Origin: Rhodobacteraceae bacterium UBA2776
Lineage (GTDB): Bacteria > Pseudomonadota > Alphaproteobacteria > Rhodobacterales > Rhodobacteraceae
Assembly: GCA_002352425.1 (NCBI GenBank)
Contig: DEIK01000086.1
Span: forward strand, 1 to 12,425
Reading direction: 5' to 3'
DNA length: 12,425 nt
A model generated the notes under the pieces. The model searched no databases. It saw only the letters and a list, made by a program, of their open reading frames with translations, and was not told where the DNA came from. Below, in pieces: positions 1 to 6,773 of this stretch; within the stretch, counting starts at the first letter, position 1, and every line of letters begins with the position of its first letter. The position numbers and the translations under genes are program-made.

Positions 1-2
1 TG

Positions 3-38
3 TCCGACACGGCTGTTGCTATGGGCGCCTTGATCTAA
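3..38 (+). CDS. 3' end of an unidentified upstream gene (partial)
   Basis: The third forward frame is open from the window edge and ends at a TAA at 36-38, giving a C-terminal tail SDTAVAMGALI. The tail is too short to assign to a family. It stops 66 bp before the fba start on the same strand, which fits an upstream operon member, but the other two forward frames are also open or nearly so at this edge and nothing else separates them. The function is unknown; a cbb or central-carbon gene would fit the neighbours, but that is only a guess. Confidence 0.3.
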   Translation, partial: SDTAVAMGALI

Positions 39-104
39 TGGCTCAATGGCCAAGCCACTCCCCAACTCGAACTGCAAAAGCTGCTTAACAAAGGATCAAA
101 CATC

Positions 105-1169
105 ATGGCACTCATCACATTGCGTCAACTGCTGGATCACGCCGCCGAGAACGACTATGGCGTGCCAGCTTTCAATATCAACAATATGGAACAGGGCCTT
201 GCCATCATGGCCGCCGCCAATGAATGCGACGCGCCCGTGATCATGCAAGCCTCGCGCGGGGCGCGCTCTTATGCCGGCGACATTATGCTGCGTCATATGA
301 TTCAGGCGCTGGCCGAAATGTATCCGCATATCCCGCTGTGTATGCATCAGGACCACGGCAATAACGAGCAAACCTGCTCATCGGCCATTCGCCACGGGTT
401 TACCTCGGTGATGATGGACGGCTCACTCAAGGCTGATATGAAAACCCCTGCTGATTTTGACTATAACGTCGATATCACCGAACGGGTTTCCCGAATGGCG
501 CATTGGGTCGGGGCCTCTGTTGAGGGCGAATTGGGTGTGCTGGGATCGCTGGAGACCGGCGAAGCCGCCGAGGAGGACGGTTCTGGCGCTGTTGGGAAAT
601 TGTCGATGGAACAATTGTTGACCGACCCGGACGAAGCGGTGGATTTTGTTCGGAAAACCAAAGTCGACGCGCTGGCCATCGCTTGTGGTACCTCACATGG
701 GGCCTATAAATTCTCTAGCAAACCCACCGGCGAGACCTTGGCCATGAGCCAAATCGCTGCGATCCATGCCAAATTGCCGGGCACCCATTTGGTGATGCAC
801 GGCTCATCCTCGGTGCCGCAATACTTGCAAGACCTGATCAATGCCTACGGTGGCGAAATGCCGCAAACCTACGGCGTTCCGGTCGAGGAAATAGAGAAGG
901 GCATCAAAATGGGCGTGCGCAAAGTCAACATCGACACTGACAACCGCATGGCCCTGACGGGTCAATTCCGCAAAGTAGCGGTAGAGAACCCGACCGAATT
1001 TGATCCTCGAAAATTCATGATCCCCGCAATGAATGAAATGCAAAAACTGGTCAAAGATCGCTTTGAGCGATTCGGCACAGCAGGCAATGCAGCCAGTATC
1101 ACCGTCATCCCGATGGACGATATGGCCAAGCGTTATGCCGACGGATCCCTTGACCCGCAAATCGCATGA
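105..1169 (+). CDS. fba: Class II fructose-1,6-bisphosphate aldolase (CbbA type)
   Basis: This zinc-dependent cytosolic aldolase of 354 aa cleaves or forms fructose-1,6-bisphosphate from glyceraldehyde-3-phosphate and dihydroxyacetone phosphate; in the Calvin cycle it can also make sedoheptulose-1,7-bisphosphate. The motif HQDHG at residues 81-85 carries the catalytic Asp83 and a zinc-binding His84. The second family signature, VEGELGVLGSLE, follows near residue 140. CGTSHGAYK, HGSSSVP and NIDTDNR are the expected phosphate- and metal-binding loops of the TIM barrel. The length is normal for the CbbA subgroup. The ATG at 105 is preceded by AAAGGA at 90-95 with a 9-nt spacer, which supports this start. 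It is followed after 102 bp by rpe on the same strand. The family is certain; the Calvin-cycle role is inferred from rpe, gph and cbbY downstream. Confidence 0.97.
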   Translation: MALITLRQLLDHAAENDYGVPAFNINNMEQGLAIMAAANECDAPVIMQASRGARSYAGDIMLRHMIQALAEMYPHIPLCMHQDHGNNEQTCSSAIRHGFTSVMMDGSLKADMKTPADFDYNVDITERVSRMAHWVGASVEGELGVLGSLETGEAAEEDGSGAVGKLSMEQLLTDPDEAVDFVRKTKVDALAIACGTSHGAYKFSSKPTGETLAMSQIAAIHAKLPGTHLVMHGSSSVPQYLQDLINAYGGEMPQTYGVPVEEIEKGIKMGVRKVNIDTDNRMALTGQFRKVAVENPTEFDPRKFMIPAMNEMQKLVKDRFERFGTAGNAASITVIPMDDMAKRYADGSLDPQIA

Positions 1170-1189
1170 ACCTAAACGCGAAGGGGAAA

Positions 1190-1232
1190 GATTTCTTTCA
1201 AAGAAATCAAACCGGAATTTTTCAAAATTCCG
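1190..1232 (+). repeat. Two tandem AT-rich inverted repeats between fba and rpe
   Basis: The first element (1190-1208) is a perfect 9-bp inverted repeat around one central base: GATTTCTTT, C, AAAGAAATC. Four bases later a second (1213-1232) pairs CGGAATTTT with AAAATTCCG across TC. Both can form hairpins with 7-8 bp stems once a real loop is allowed. The stems are AT-rich and no T-run follows, so they are poor intrinsic terminators. They may serve as mRNA processing or stability elements that set different levels of fba and rpe, or be copies of a dispersed repeat. The pairing is directly visible; the role is not known. Confidence 0.75.
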
Positions 1233-1271
1233 CCCACCGCGCGTTAACGTCAAACAAACAGGAATTGAACC

Positions 1272-1961
1272 ATGACCTTTGATCGCTCCATCAAAATCGC
1301 CCCGTCGATCCTTTCCGCTGATTTTGCCAACTTTGGCCAAGAAATTCGTGCCATTGAAGATCAGGGTTGTGATTGGGTCCATGTCGATGTCATGGATGGC
1401 CATTTCGTGCCTAATCTGACCTTTGGCCCCCCTGCAGTCGCCGCGTTTCGCCCGCATGTGAAAACGGTGATGGACGTGCATTTGATGATTGCACCTGTGG
1501 ATCAGTACATCGACGCTTATGCGGCAGCCGGTGCCGACTATATCTCGGCCCACCTCGAAGCCACCACACATCCACACCGCACTTTGCAAGCCATCCGGGC
1601 GGCAGGTGTCAAATCTGGCCTTGCCCTAAATCCGGGGACAGGCATCGGGGACATCGAATATCTGCTTGATATGATTGATATGTTTGTCGTGATGACCGTA
1701 AATCCCGGTTTTGGCGGTCAAAAATTCATCCACTCGCAGATCAACAAAGTCAAAAAACTTCGTGCCATGATTGGTGATCGTCCAATCCACATCGAGATTG
1801 ATGGTGGCATCACCCCTGAAACCGCGCCCCTAATGGCCGCCGCAGGTGCGGATGTTTTGGTGGCGGGTTCAGCTGTGTTCACGGGCGGCTCGGTTGACAT
1901 GCCCGAAGTCTACGGCAAAAACATCCGTGCCATCCGTGACGCGGCCACGGCAGCGCAATAG
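1272..1961 (+). CDS. rpe: Ribulose-phosphate 3-epimerase
   Basis: This metal-dependent cytosolic enzyme of 229 aa interconverts D-ribulose-5-phosphate and D-xylulose-5-phosphate in the pentose phosphate pathway and the Calvin cycle (CbbE there). The N-terminal IAPSILSADF, the HVDVMDGHFVPN segment (metal ligands His37 and Asp39; Asp39 is also an acid-base residue), VHLMI (His70), NPGFGGQKFI from residue 144 and IDGGI (Asp177) give the full metal site and phosphate loop of a (beta/alpha)8 epimerase. The length is normal. The ATG at 1272 has AGGA at 1260-1263 with 8 nt spacing. The gene lies 102 bp after fba, separated by the double hairpin, and 15 bp before the thioredoxin-fold gene, so it is probably co-transcribed with what follows. 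Confidence 0.97.
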   Translation: MTFDRSIKIAPSILSADFANFGQEIRAIEDQGCDWVHVDVMDGHFVPNLTFGPPAVAAFRPHVKTVMDVHLMIAPVDQYIDAYAAAGADYISAHLEATTHPHRTLQAIRAAGVKSGLALNPGTGIGDIEYLLDMIDMFVVMTVNPGFGGQKFIHSQINKVKKLRAMIGDRPIHIEIDGGITPETAPLMAAAGADVLVAGSAVFTGGSVDMPEVYGKNIRAIRDAATAAQ

Positions 1962-1976
1962 AACTGGAGACCGATT

Positions 1977-2519
1977 ATGGCCGCAACCCCACCCGTCTGC
2001 GATTTCAACTGGCCAGCGCCGGGTTTCTCCCTGCCTGCCACCGACGGCAAGGCCTATGCGCTAAGTGATATTCGGGGCGAAAACGGCACCCTAATCATGT
2101 TCATCTGCAATCACTGCCCCTATGTGATTTCGATCCGTGATAAGCTGGCCCGCGATGCGCGTGATTTACAAAAACTGGGCATCGGTGTGATTGCGATCAA
2201 CGCCAATGACGCTGACACCTATCCTGACGACAGTTTTGAAAACATGCAAAAACAGGATTTTCCGTTCCCCTACCTGCATGATGAAAGCCAAGCCGTGGCC
2301 CGCGCATACGACGCCGCCTGCACACCGGATTTCTTTGGCTTTAACGCGAACATGGAGTTGCAATACCGCGGCCGCCTAGACTCCTCGGGCCGCAACGCAA
2401 CACCGGATAACCTAAACCGTGACCTCTATGAGGCAATGAAACAAGTGGCTGAAACGGGTATTGGCCCTGTTGACCAAATCCCCTCAATCGGTTGCTCAAT
2501 CAAATGGAAAACCGCATGA
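1977..2519 (+). CDS. Thioredoxin-fold protein of the AhpC/TSA-like group
   Basis: This 180-aa protein belongs to a peroxiredoxin/thioredoxin-like family usually annotated only as thioredoxin family protein. The core is PAPGFSLPATDGK at residues 13-25, then MFICNHCPYV, where Cys44-Asn-His-Cys47 is the likely redox pair. INANDADTYPDDSFENM, FPYLHDESQAVARAYDAACTP and the conserved tail GCSIKWK with Cys173 follow. No signal peptide is visible, so a cytosolic thiol-redox role is likely; the partner is unknown. The ATG at 1977 follows GGAGA at 1966-1970 with 6 nt spacing. It lies 15 bp after rpe and its stop overlaps the gph start (ATGA), so translation is probably coupled. A redox gene inside a Calvin-type operon could link to thiol control of these enzymes, but the sequence does not prove that. 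Confidence 0.88.
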   Translation: MAATPPVCDFNWPAPGFSLPATDGKAYALSDIRGENGTLIMFICNHCPYVISIRDKLARDARDLQKLGIGVIAINANDADTYPDDSFENMQKQDFPFPYLHDESQAVARAYDAACTPDFFGFNANMELQYRGRLDSSGRNATPDNLNRDLYEAMKQVAETGIGPVDQIPSIGCSIKWKTA

Positions 2520-3166
2520 TACCCATCGTTTTTGATTTGGACGGCACCCTGATCGACAGCGCGCCCGACTTGCACGCGGCCTGCGTGAAAATGCTGGCAC
2601 AGGAAAACGCGCCCGCCCCCAGTCTGGAAACCGTGATCACCTATATCGGCAACGGTGTGCCAAAACTGGTTGAACGCGCCATGACAGCCGCCGATATCCC
2701 GATGGCCGAACACAACCGCCTGATCCGCAGCTTTATGAAGTTCTACAACCAAGACCCTGCGACCCTGACCACACTCTATCCAAACCTGCTGTCATTGTTG
2801 GACACCTTAATCGCCAAGGGCCACCGCTTGGCCGTTTGCACCAACAAACCCGAAGCCCCGGCCCGCCTGATCCTCGACATGCTGGACATCGAATTTTATT
2901 TCGACGTGGTGGTCGGTGGCGACACATTGGAGCAAAAGAAACCCGACCCTGCCCCCCTGCTGCATGCGCTAAAATTGCTTGGTACTGACCGCTGCCTTTA
3001 CGTTGGCGATAGCGAAGTCGATGCTGAAACCGCAGATCGTGCCAATCAACCCATGGCACTGTTCACACAGGGGTATCGCAAAGTGCCTGTGGAAAAACTG
3101 CCGCATGATTTTGCCTTTGATGATTTCGCAGCCCTCGGCCCCTATATCGAAACATTATTTAAATGA
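2516..3166 (+). CDS. gph: Phosphoglycolate phosphatase (HAD superfamily)
   Basis: Gph dephosphorylates 2-phosphoglycolate, the product of RuBisCO oxygenation and of oxidative DNA end repair. The protein is 216 aa from this start. HAD motif I is FDLDGT with the nucleophile Asp7 and acid-base Asp9. Motif II is the Thr in CTNK, motif III the Lys in KKPDP, and motif IV GDSEVD. The helical cap lies between motifs I and II, as in the Gph/CbbZ subgroup. I chose the ATG at 2516 because it overlaps the upstream TGA as ATGA and has GGAAA at 2506-2510 with 5 nt spacing. A TTG at 2492 and an ATG at 2504 are open in frame but add only a non-conserved extension. It overlaps cbbY by 4 bp. Other HAD sugar phosphatases are possible, but context favours Gph. 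Confidence 0.9.
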   Translation: MIPIVFDLDGTLIDSAPDLHAACVKMLAQENAPAPSLETVITYIGNGVPKLVERAMTAADIPMAEHNRLIRSFMKFYNQDPATLTTLYPNLLSLLDTLIAKGHRLAVCTNKPEAPARLILDMLDIEFYFDVVVGGDTLEQKKPDPAPLLHALKLLGTDRCLYVGDSEVDAETADRANQPMALFTQGYRKVPVEKLPHDFAFDDFAALGPYIETLFK

Positions 3167-3849
3167 CCCTGCGGGCGTTGATCTTTGACGTCGACGGCAC
3201 CTTGGCCGAAACCGAAGAAGCCCACCGCGCGGCCTTTAACAGCACGTTCAAAGCATGGGGTTTGGATTGGAACTGGACGGTCGATGACTATCGCCGTCTG
3301 CTAAAAACCACGGGTGGTAAAGAACGCATAGGTGCCCATCAGCAAACCCTGCCCGAAGGCGCGCACCGCCTAGCGGATGACGAAATCGCCAAACTGCACG
3401 TCGAGAAGACCGCCGCCTACGGCGCAATTTTGGCGGCGGGTCAGTTGAAATTACGCGACGGTGTCGCCGATCTGATCACGGCGGCGCGGGCGCGCGGTCG
3501 AAAACTCGCTGTCGCCACCACAACCAACACCCCGAATGTCGAAGCCTTGTGCCAATGCTGCTGGGGCAAACCGGCCTTAGAAGTGTTCGACTACGTGGCC
3601 GCGGGCGACATGGTGGCACAGAAAAAACCTGCCCCTGACGTGTTTTTGCTGGCACTCAAACAACTGGGCCTGCCCGCCAGCGACTGCCTCGCTTTCGAAG
3701 ACAGCCGCAACGGCGTTTTGTCAGCAATTGGCGCAGATCTGCCCGTGCTGGTAACGCCATCCGCCTACACCGACCGCGATGATTTCAGTGGTGCCGATTG
3801 GGTGGTCCCAACGCTTGAGGCAAAACACCTGCCCACAATCTTGCGTTAA
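3163..3849 (+). CDS. cbbY: CbbY-type HAD phosphatase (xylulose-1,5-bisphosphate phosphatase)
   Basis: CbbY of Rhodobacter removes xylulose-1,5-bisphosphate, a misfire product that inhibits RuBisCO. This protein has 228 aa. HAD motif I is FDVDGTLAETEE with Asp9 and Asp11, followed by the CbbY-typical HRAAFN and, in the cap, TTGGKERI. TTTNTPNVEAL supplies motif II, KKPAPDVF motif III and FEDSRNG motif IV. The start ATG at 3163 overlaps the gph stop (ATGA), so the two phosphatases are probably translationally coupled. It is the last gene of the cluster: 172 bp without a gene follow, and I see no clear intrinsic terminator there. A general beta-phosphoglucomutase-like activity is an alternative, but the TTGGKERI stretch and the neighbours favour CbbY. 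Confidence 0.9.
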   Translation: MTLRALIFDVDGTLAETEEAHRAAFNSTFKAWGLDWNWTVDDYRRLLKTTGGKERIGAHQQTLPEGAHRLADDEIAKLHVEKTAAYGAILAAGQLKLRDGVADLITAARARGRKLAVATTTNTPNVEALCQCCWGKPALEVFDYVAAGDMVAQKKPAPDVFLLALKQLGLPASDCLAFEDSRNGVLSAIGADLPVLVTPSAYTDRDDFSGADWVVPTLEAKHLPTILR

Positions 3850-4021
3850 CAAATGCTTTTGCGTTGCCAAATCAACCACAGCGCCCGACATAGAAACCGA
3901 GCTGTAGCCACACCATAGAATTGCGCAATCCGAAATCTAATGTCTTTACCTTTTGATCAAAACACCCTCTATATTGGTCCACAGCACGCCCAAATTGGTG
4001 ACCATAAAAGCGAGATCGACC
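3850..4021 (+). promoter_or_regulatory. Intergenic region likely holding the promoter of the amine cassette
   Basis: This 172-bp gap separates the carbon cluster from the cassette starting at 4022. It holds a perfect 10-bp palindrome ATTGCGCAAT at 3920-3929 and a weak promoter-like pair, TTTACC at 3945-3950 and TATATT at 3970-3975, with a long 19-bp spacer. An open TTG-started extension from 3953 runs into the ligase gene but shows no conserved residues and overlaps the promoter-like boxes. A promoter here is expected because the functional theme changes; the exact boxes are uncertain. Confidence 0.35.
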
Positions 4022-5383
4022 ATGACAGCCCCCCTGACGTTTGACGCACTAAAGAAACAGGTTGCCGACGGTAGCATTGATACAGTTTTGACCGTGATGG
4101 TCGACATGCAGGGCCGCCTAATGGGCAAACGCATGGTGGCGCAATATTTCGTCGATGGGGCCTATAAGGAAACCCATTGCTGCAACTATTTGCTGGCCAC
4201 CGATTTGGAAATGGCCACACCCGAGGGGTATGCTTCGACCAGTTGGGAATCCGGTTACGGCGACTATGTTATGAAGCCAGATTTGGACACCATTCGCCCG
4301 ATGCCATGGTTGGAGGGCACAGCGATGGTGCTTTGTGACGTGTTGGATCACCACGGCAATGACGTGCCACATTCACCCCGCGCCGTGCTGAAACGCCAGA
4401 TCGCGCGCCTACATGACATGGGCATGGACGCGATGATGGCGACGGAACTCGAATTTTTCCTCTTCGCCAAAACATTTGATGAAATCCGGGCCGACGGATT
4501 TCAAAACCTGGAACCGATCAGCGCCTATAACGAAGACTACCACATCCTGCAGACCACCAAGGAAGAGGGCATCATGCGCCCGATCCGCAACCACCTGCTG
4601 GCGGCGGGGGTTCCCGTTGAAGGCAGCAAGGGCGAGGCCGAGGCGGGCCAAGAAGAGTTGAACATCAAATACGGCGCGCCGCTGGATTGCGCAGACAACC
4701 ACAGCATCGCCAAACACGCGATCAAGGAAATTGCCTGGGCCAAGGGCCACGCCGTGACCTTCCTGCCCAAATGGCACGCGGACCGCGTCGGCAGCTCGTC
4801 ACACGTGCATCAGTCCTTGTGGAAAGACGGCGCATCGCTGTTTTATGACGCAGACAAACCCCACGGCATGTCCGATTTAATGCGCAGCTATATCGCTGGC
4901 ATGATCAAATACGCCCCCGACTACACCTATTTTCTGGCCCCCTACATCAACAGCTATAAACGCTTTCAAAAGGGCACCTTCGCCCCTACCGGCACTGCCT
5001 GGTCTGTTGACAATCGCACCGCCGGGTTCCGCCTGTGTGGCGAAGGCACCAAATCAGTGCGGGTCGAATGCCGCATCGGTGGCTCTGACATGAACCCCTA
5101 TCTGGCGATGGCCGCACAATTGGCCGCAGGTCTGGCCGGCGTTGAGGAAAAACTGGACCTCGGCGCGCCCCTAACCGGCGACGCCTATGCCGACAAAACT
5201 GTCGACAACATCCCCGCCAATTTGCGCGACGCAGGCGATGCTTTAAACGCTTCAAAAATGTTGCGAAAGGCTCTTGGCGATGACGTCGTTGACCACTACA
5301 CCCGCGCGGCGACCTGGGAGCAAGAAGAGTTCGACAAAGTCGTCACCGATTATGAAATCGCCCGTGGATTTGAAAGAGCATAG
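4022..5383 (+). CDS. Glutamine-synthetase-like gamma-glutamyl amide ligase
   Basis: This 453-aa member of the glutamine synthetase superfamily probably ligates the gamma-carboxyl of glutamate to an amine using ATP, rather than making glutamine. The beta-grasp N-domain runs to about residue 110. The catalytic domain has TELEFFLF (metal-binding Glu142 and Glu144), GQEELN at 209-214, GSSSHVHQS around His261 and His263, NSYKRF, and VECRIGGSDMNPYLA. These keep the metal and ATP residues. The GSSSH version of the GxGxH loop and the lack of a clear adenylylation tyrosine segment resemble PuuA/IpuC-type ligases more than housekeeping GlnA. The ATG at 4022 has GAG at 4012-4014 with 7 nt spacing; a TTG 23 codons upstream is disfavoured. 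The aldehyde dehydrogenase starts 3 bp after the stop. The amine substrate is inferred only from the neighbours. Confidence 0.9.
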   Translation: MTAPLTFDALKKQVADGSIDTVLTVMVDMQGRLMGKRMVAQYFVDGAYKETHCCNYLLATDLEMATPEGYASTSWESGYGDYVMKPDLDTIRPMPWLEGTAMVLCDVLDHHGNDVPHSPRAVLKRQIARLHDMGMDAMMATELEFFLFAKTFDEIRADGFQNLEPISAYNEDYHILQTTKEEGIMRPIRNHLLAAGVPVEGSKGEAEAGQEELNIKYGAPLDCADNHSIAKHAIKEIAWAKGHAVTFLPKWHADRVGSSSHVHQSLWKDGASLFYDADKPHGMSDLMRSYIAGMIKYAPDYTYFLAPYINSYKRFQKGTFAPTGTAWSVDNRTAGFRLCGEGTKSVRVECRIGGSDMNPYLAMAAQLAAGLAGVEEKLDLGAPLTGDAYADKTVDNIPANLRDAGDALNASKMLRKALGDDVVDHYTRAATWEQEEFDKVVTDYEIARGFERA

Positions 5384-5386
5384 ATC

Positions 5387-6769
5387 ATGACAAACACCCT
5401 CAAATGTGTCTCGCCGATTGATGGATCAATCTTGGCCGAGCGCCCGCTGCAATCCATGTCCGAGGCCAGCGCCGCAGTCGCCCGTGCTAAGGGTGCGCAA
5501 AAATCATGGGCCGCGCGCCCATTGGCTGAACGCATCCAACTGGTGCGCGACGGGGTTGCCCGCGTTGGCGAAATGAACGACGTGATCGTCACCGAATTGG
5601 CGCATCAAATGGGCCGCCCCGTGCGCTATGGCGGCGAATTCGGCGGTTTTAACGAGCGCGCCAGCCACATGGCCGACATTGCAACCGAGGCTTTGGCCCC
5701 GATCATGGTCGAGGACAGCGACAATTTCAAACGCTACATTGAACGCGAAGCGCACGGTGTTGTCTTGGTCGTTGCGCCGTGGAACTACCCCTTTATGACC
5801 GCGATCAATACGGTTGCACCTGCCCTGATCGCGGGCAATGCGGTGATGCTAAAACACGCCAGCCAAACCCCGCTGGTCGGCGAGCGCATGGCCGAGGCCT
5901 TTCACGCGGTTGGCATCCCGACGGACGTGTTTCAAAACGTGTTTTTAGGCCATGATACGACATCTGACCTGATTGCCGCCAAATCCTTTGGGTTTGTGAA
6001 TTTCACAGGTTCGGTTGGCGGCGGCAAAGCAATGGAGCAAGCGGCGGCTGGCACCTTCACAGGTGTCGGACTAGAGCTTGGCGGCAAAGACCCGGGTTAC
6101 GTTATGGAAGACGCCGACCTGGACGCCGCCGTCGACACATTGATTGATGGCGCAATGTTCAACGCGGGCCAATGCTGCTGTGGCATCGAGCGGATTTACG
6201 TGGTCGAGAGCCTGTTTGACGCCTTTGTGCAAAAGGCCGTGGCGATCGTAAGTGGCTACAAACTGGGCAACCCCTTGGACGCCGAAACCACGCTTGGTCC
6301 AATGGCACATGCGCGTTTCGCCGCCGAAGTCCGTGCCCAAACCAGCGAGGCAATCGCCGCTGGCGCAACCGCCTTGGTTGACCCGGCCCTGTTCCCCGAA
6401 GATGACGGCGGCGCATACCTGATGCCTCAAATTCTGGTCGATGTGGATCATTCCATGCGAGTGATGCGTGACGAAAGTTTTGGGCCTGTTGTGGGCATCA
6501 TGAAGGTCAAAGACGACGCCGAGGCCATCGCGCTGATGAACGACAGTGAGTTTGGTTTAACAGCCTCGCTATGGACCAACGACATCGCGCGTGCCGAGAC
6601 AATTGGCCAGCAAATCGAAACCGGCACCGTGTTCATGAACCGTGCCGATTATCTGGATCCGGGACTGTGTTGGACCGGCTGCAAAAACACCGGGCGTGGC
6701 GGCGGTCTGTCCGTCATTGGTTACCACAATCTGACACGTCCCAAATCCTACCATCTGAAAAAGGCCTGA
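5387..6769 (+). CDS. NAD(P)-dependent aldehyde dehydrogenase
   Basis: This 460-aa aldehyde dehydrogenase oxidises an aldehyde to its carboxylate. The cofactor-domain motif APWNYPF contains Asn133, which stabilises the oxyanion. FTGSVGGGK is the Rossmann loop, LELGGKDP holds the general base Glu230, and NAGQCCCG holds the catalytic cysteine, most likely the middle one, Cys264. ESFGPVVG lies in the C-terminal part. The length is slightly short of the usual 470-500, with a compact N-terminus as in succinate-semialdehyde-like members. The ATG at 5387 is preceded by AAGAG at 5374-5378, inside the end of the ligase gene, with 8 nt spacing. With 3 bp to the upstream gene and 4 bp to the next one, the three are surely one transcript. 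The substrate is probably the aldehyde made by the neighbouring alcohol dehydrogenase, perhaps still carrying a gamma-glutamyl group. Confidence 0.95.
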   Translation: MTNTLKCVSPIDGSILAERPLQSMSEASAAVARAKGAQKSWAARPLAERIQLVRDGVARVGEMNDVIVTELAHQMGRPVRYGGEFGGFNERASHMADIATEALAPIMVEDSDNFKRYIEREAHGVVLVVAPWNYPFMTAINTVAPALIAGNAVMLKHASQTPLVGERMAEAFHAVGIPTDVFQNVFLGHDTTSDLIAAKSFGFVNFTGSVGGGKAMEQAAAGTFTGVGLELGGKDPGYVMEDADLDAAVDTLIDGAMFNAGQCCCGIERIYVVESLFDAFVQKAVAIVSGYKLGNPLDAETTLGPMAHARFAAEVRAQTSEAIAAGATALVDPALFPEDDGGAYLMPQILVDVDHSMRVMRDESFGPVVGIMKVKDDAEAIALMNDSEFGLTASLWTNDIARAETIGQQIETGTVFMNRADYLDPGLCWTGCKNTGRGGGLSVIGYHNLTRPKSYHLKKA

Positions 6770-6773
6770 CACT

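Noticed and set aside
1190..1232. fba-rpe hairpins as intrinsic terminators
   Set aside because: The stems are AT-rich and neither is followed by a run of T on either strand.
804..1589. 261-codon open frame on the - strand across fba and rpe
   Set aside because: It lies antisense to two certain genes, spans their junction, and its translation shows no recognisable motif; it is a coding shadow.
3920..3929. 10-bp palindrome ATTGCGCAAT as an operator
   Set aside because: It is short enough to occur by chance and matches no operator I can name; kept only as a note in the intergenic entry.
3953..4021. N-terminal extension of the ligase from a TTG
   Set aside because: It has no ribosome-binding site or conserved residues, and the ATG at 4022 fits the family start.
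6161..6181. Triple cysteine in the aldehyde dehydrogenase as an oddity
   Set aside because: GQCCC is common around the catalytic cysteine of this family, so it is not unusual.
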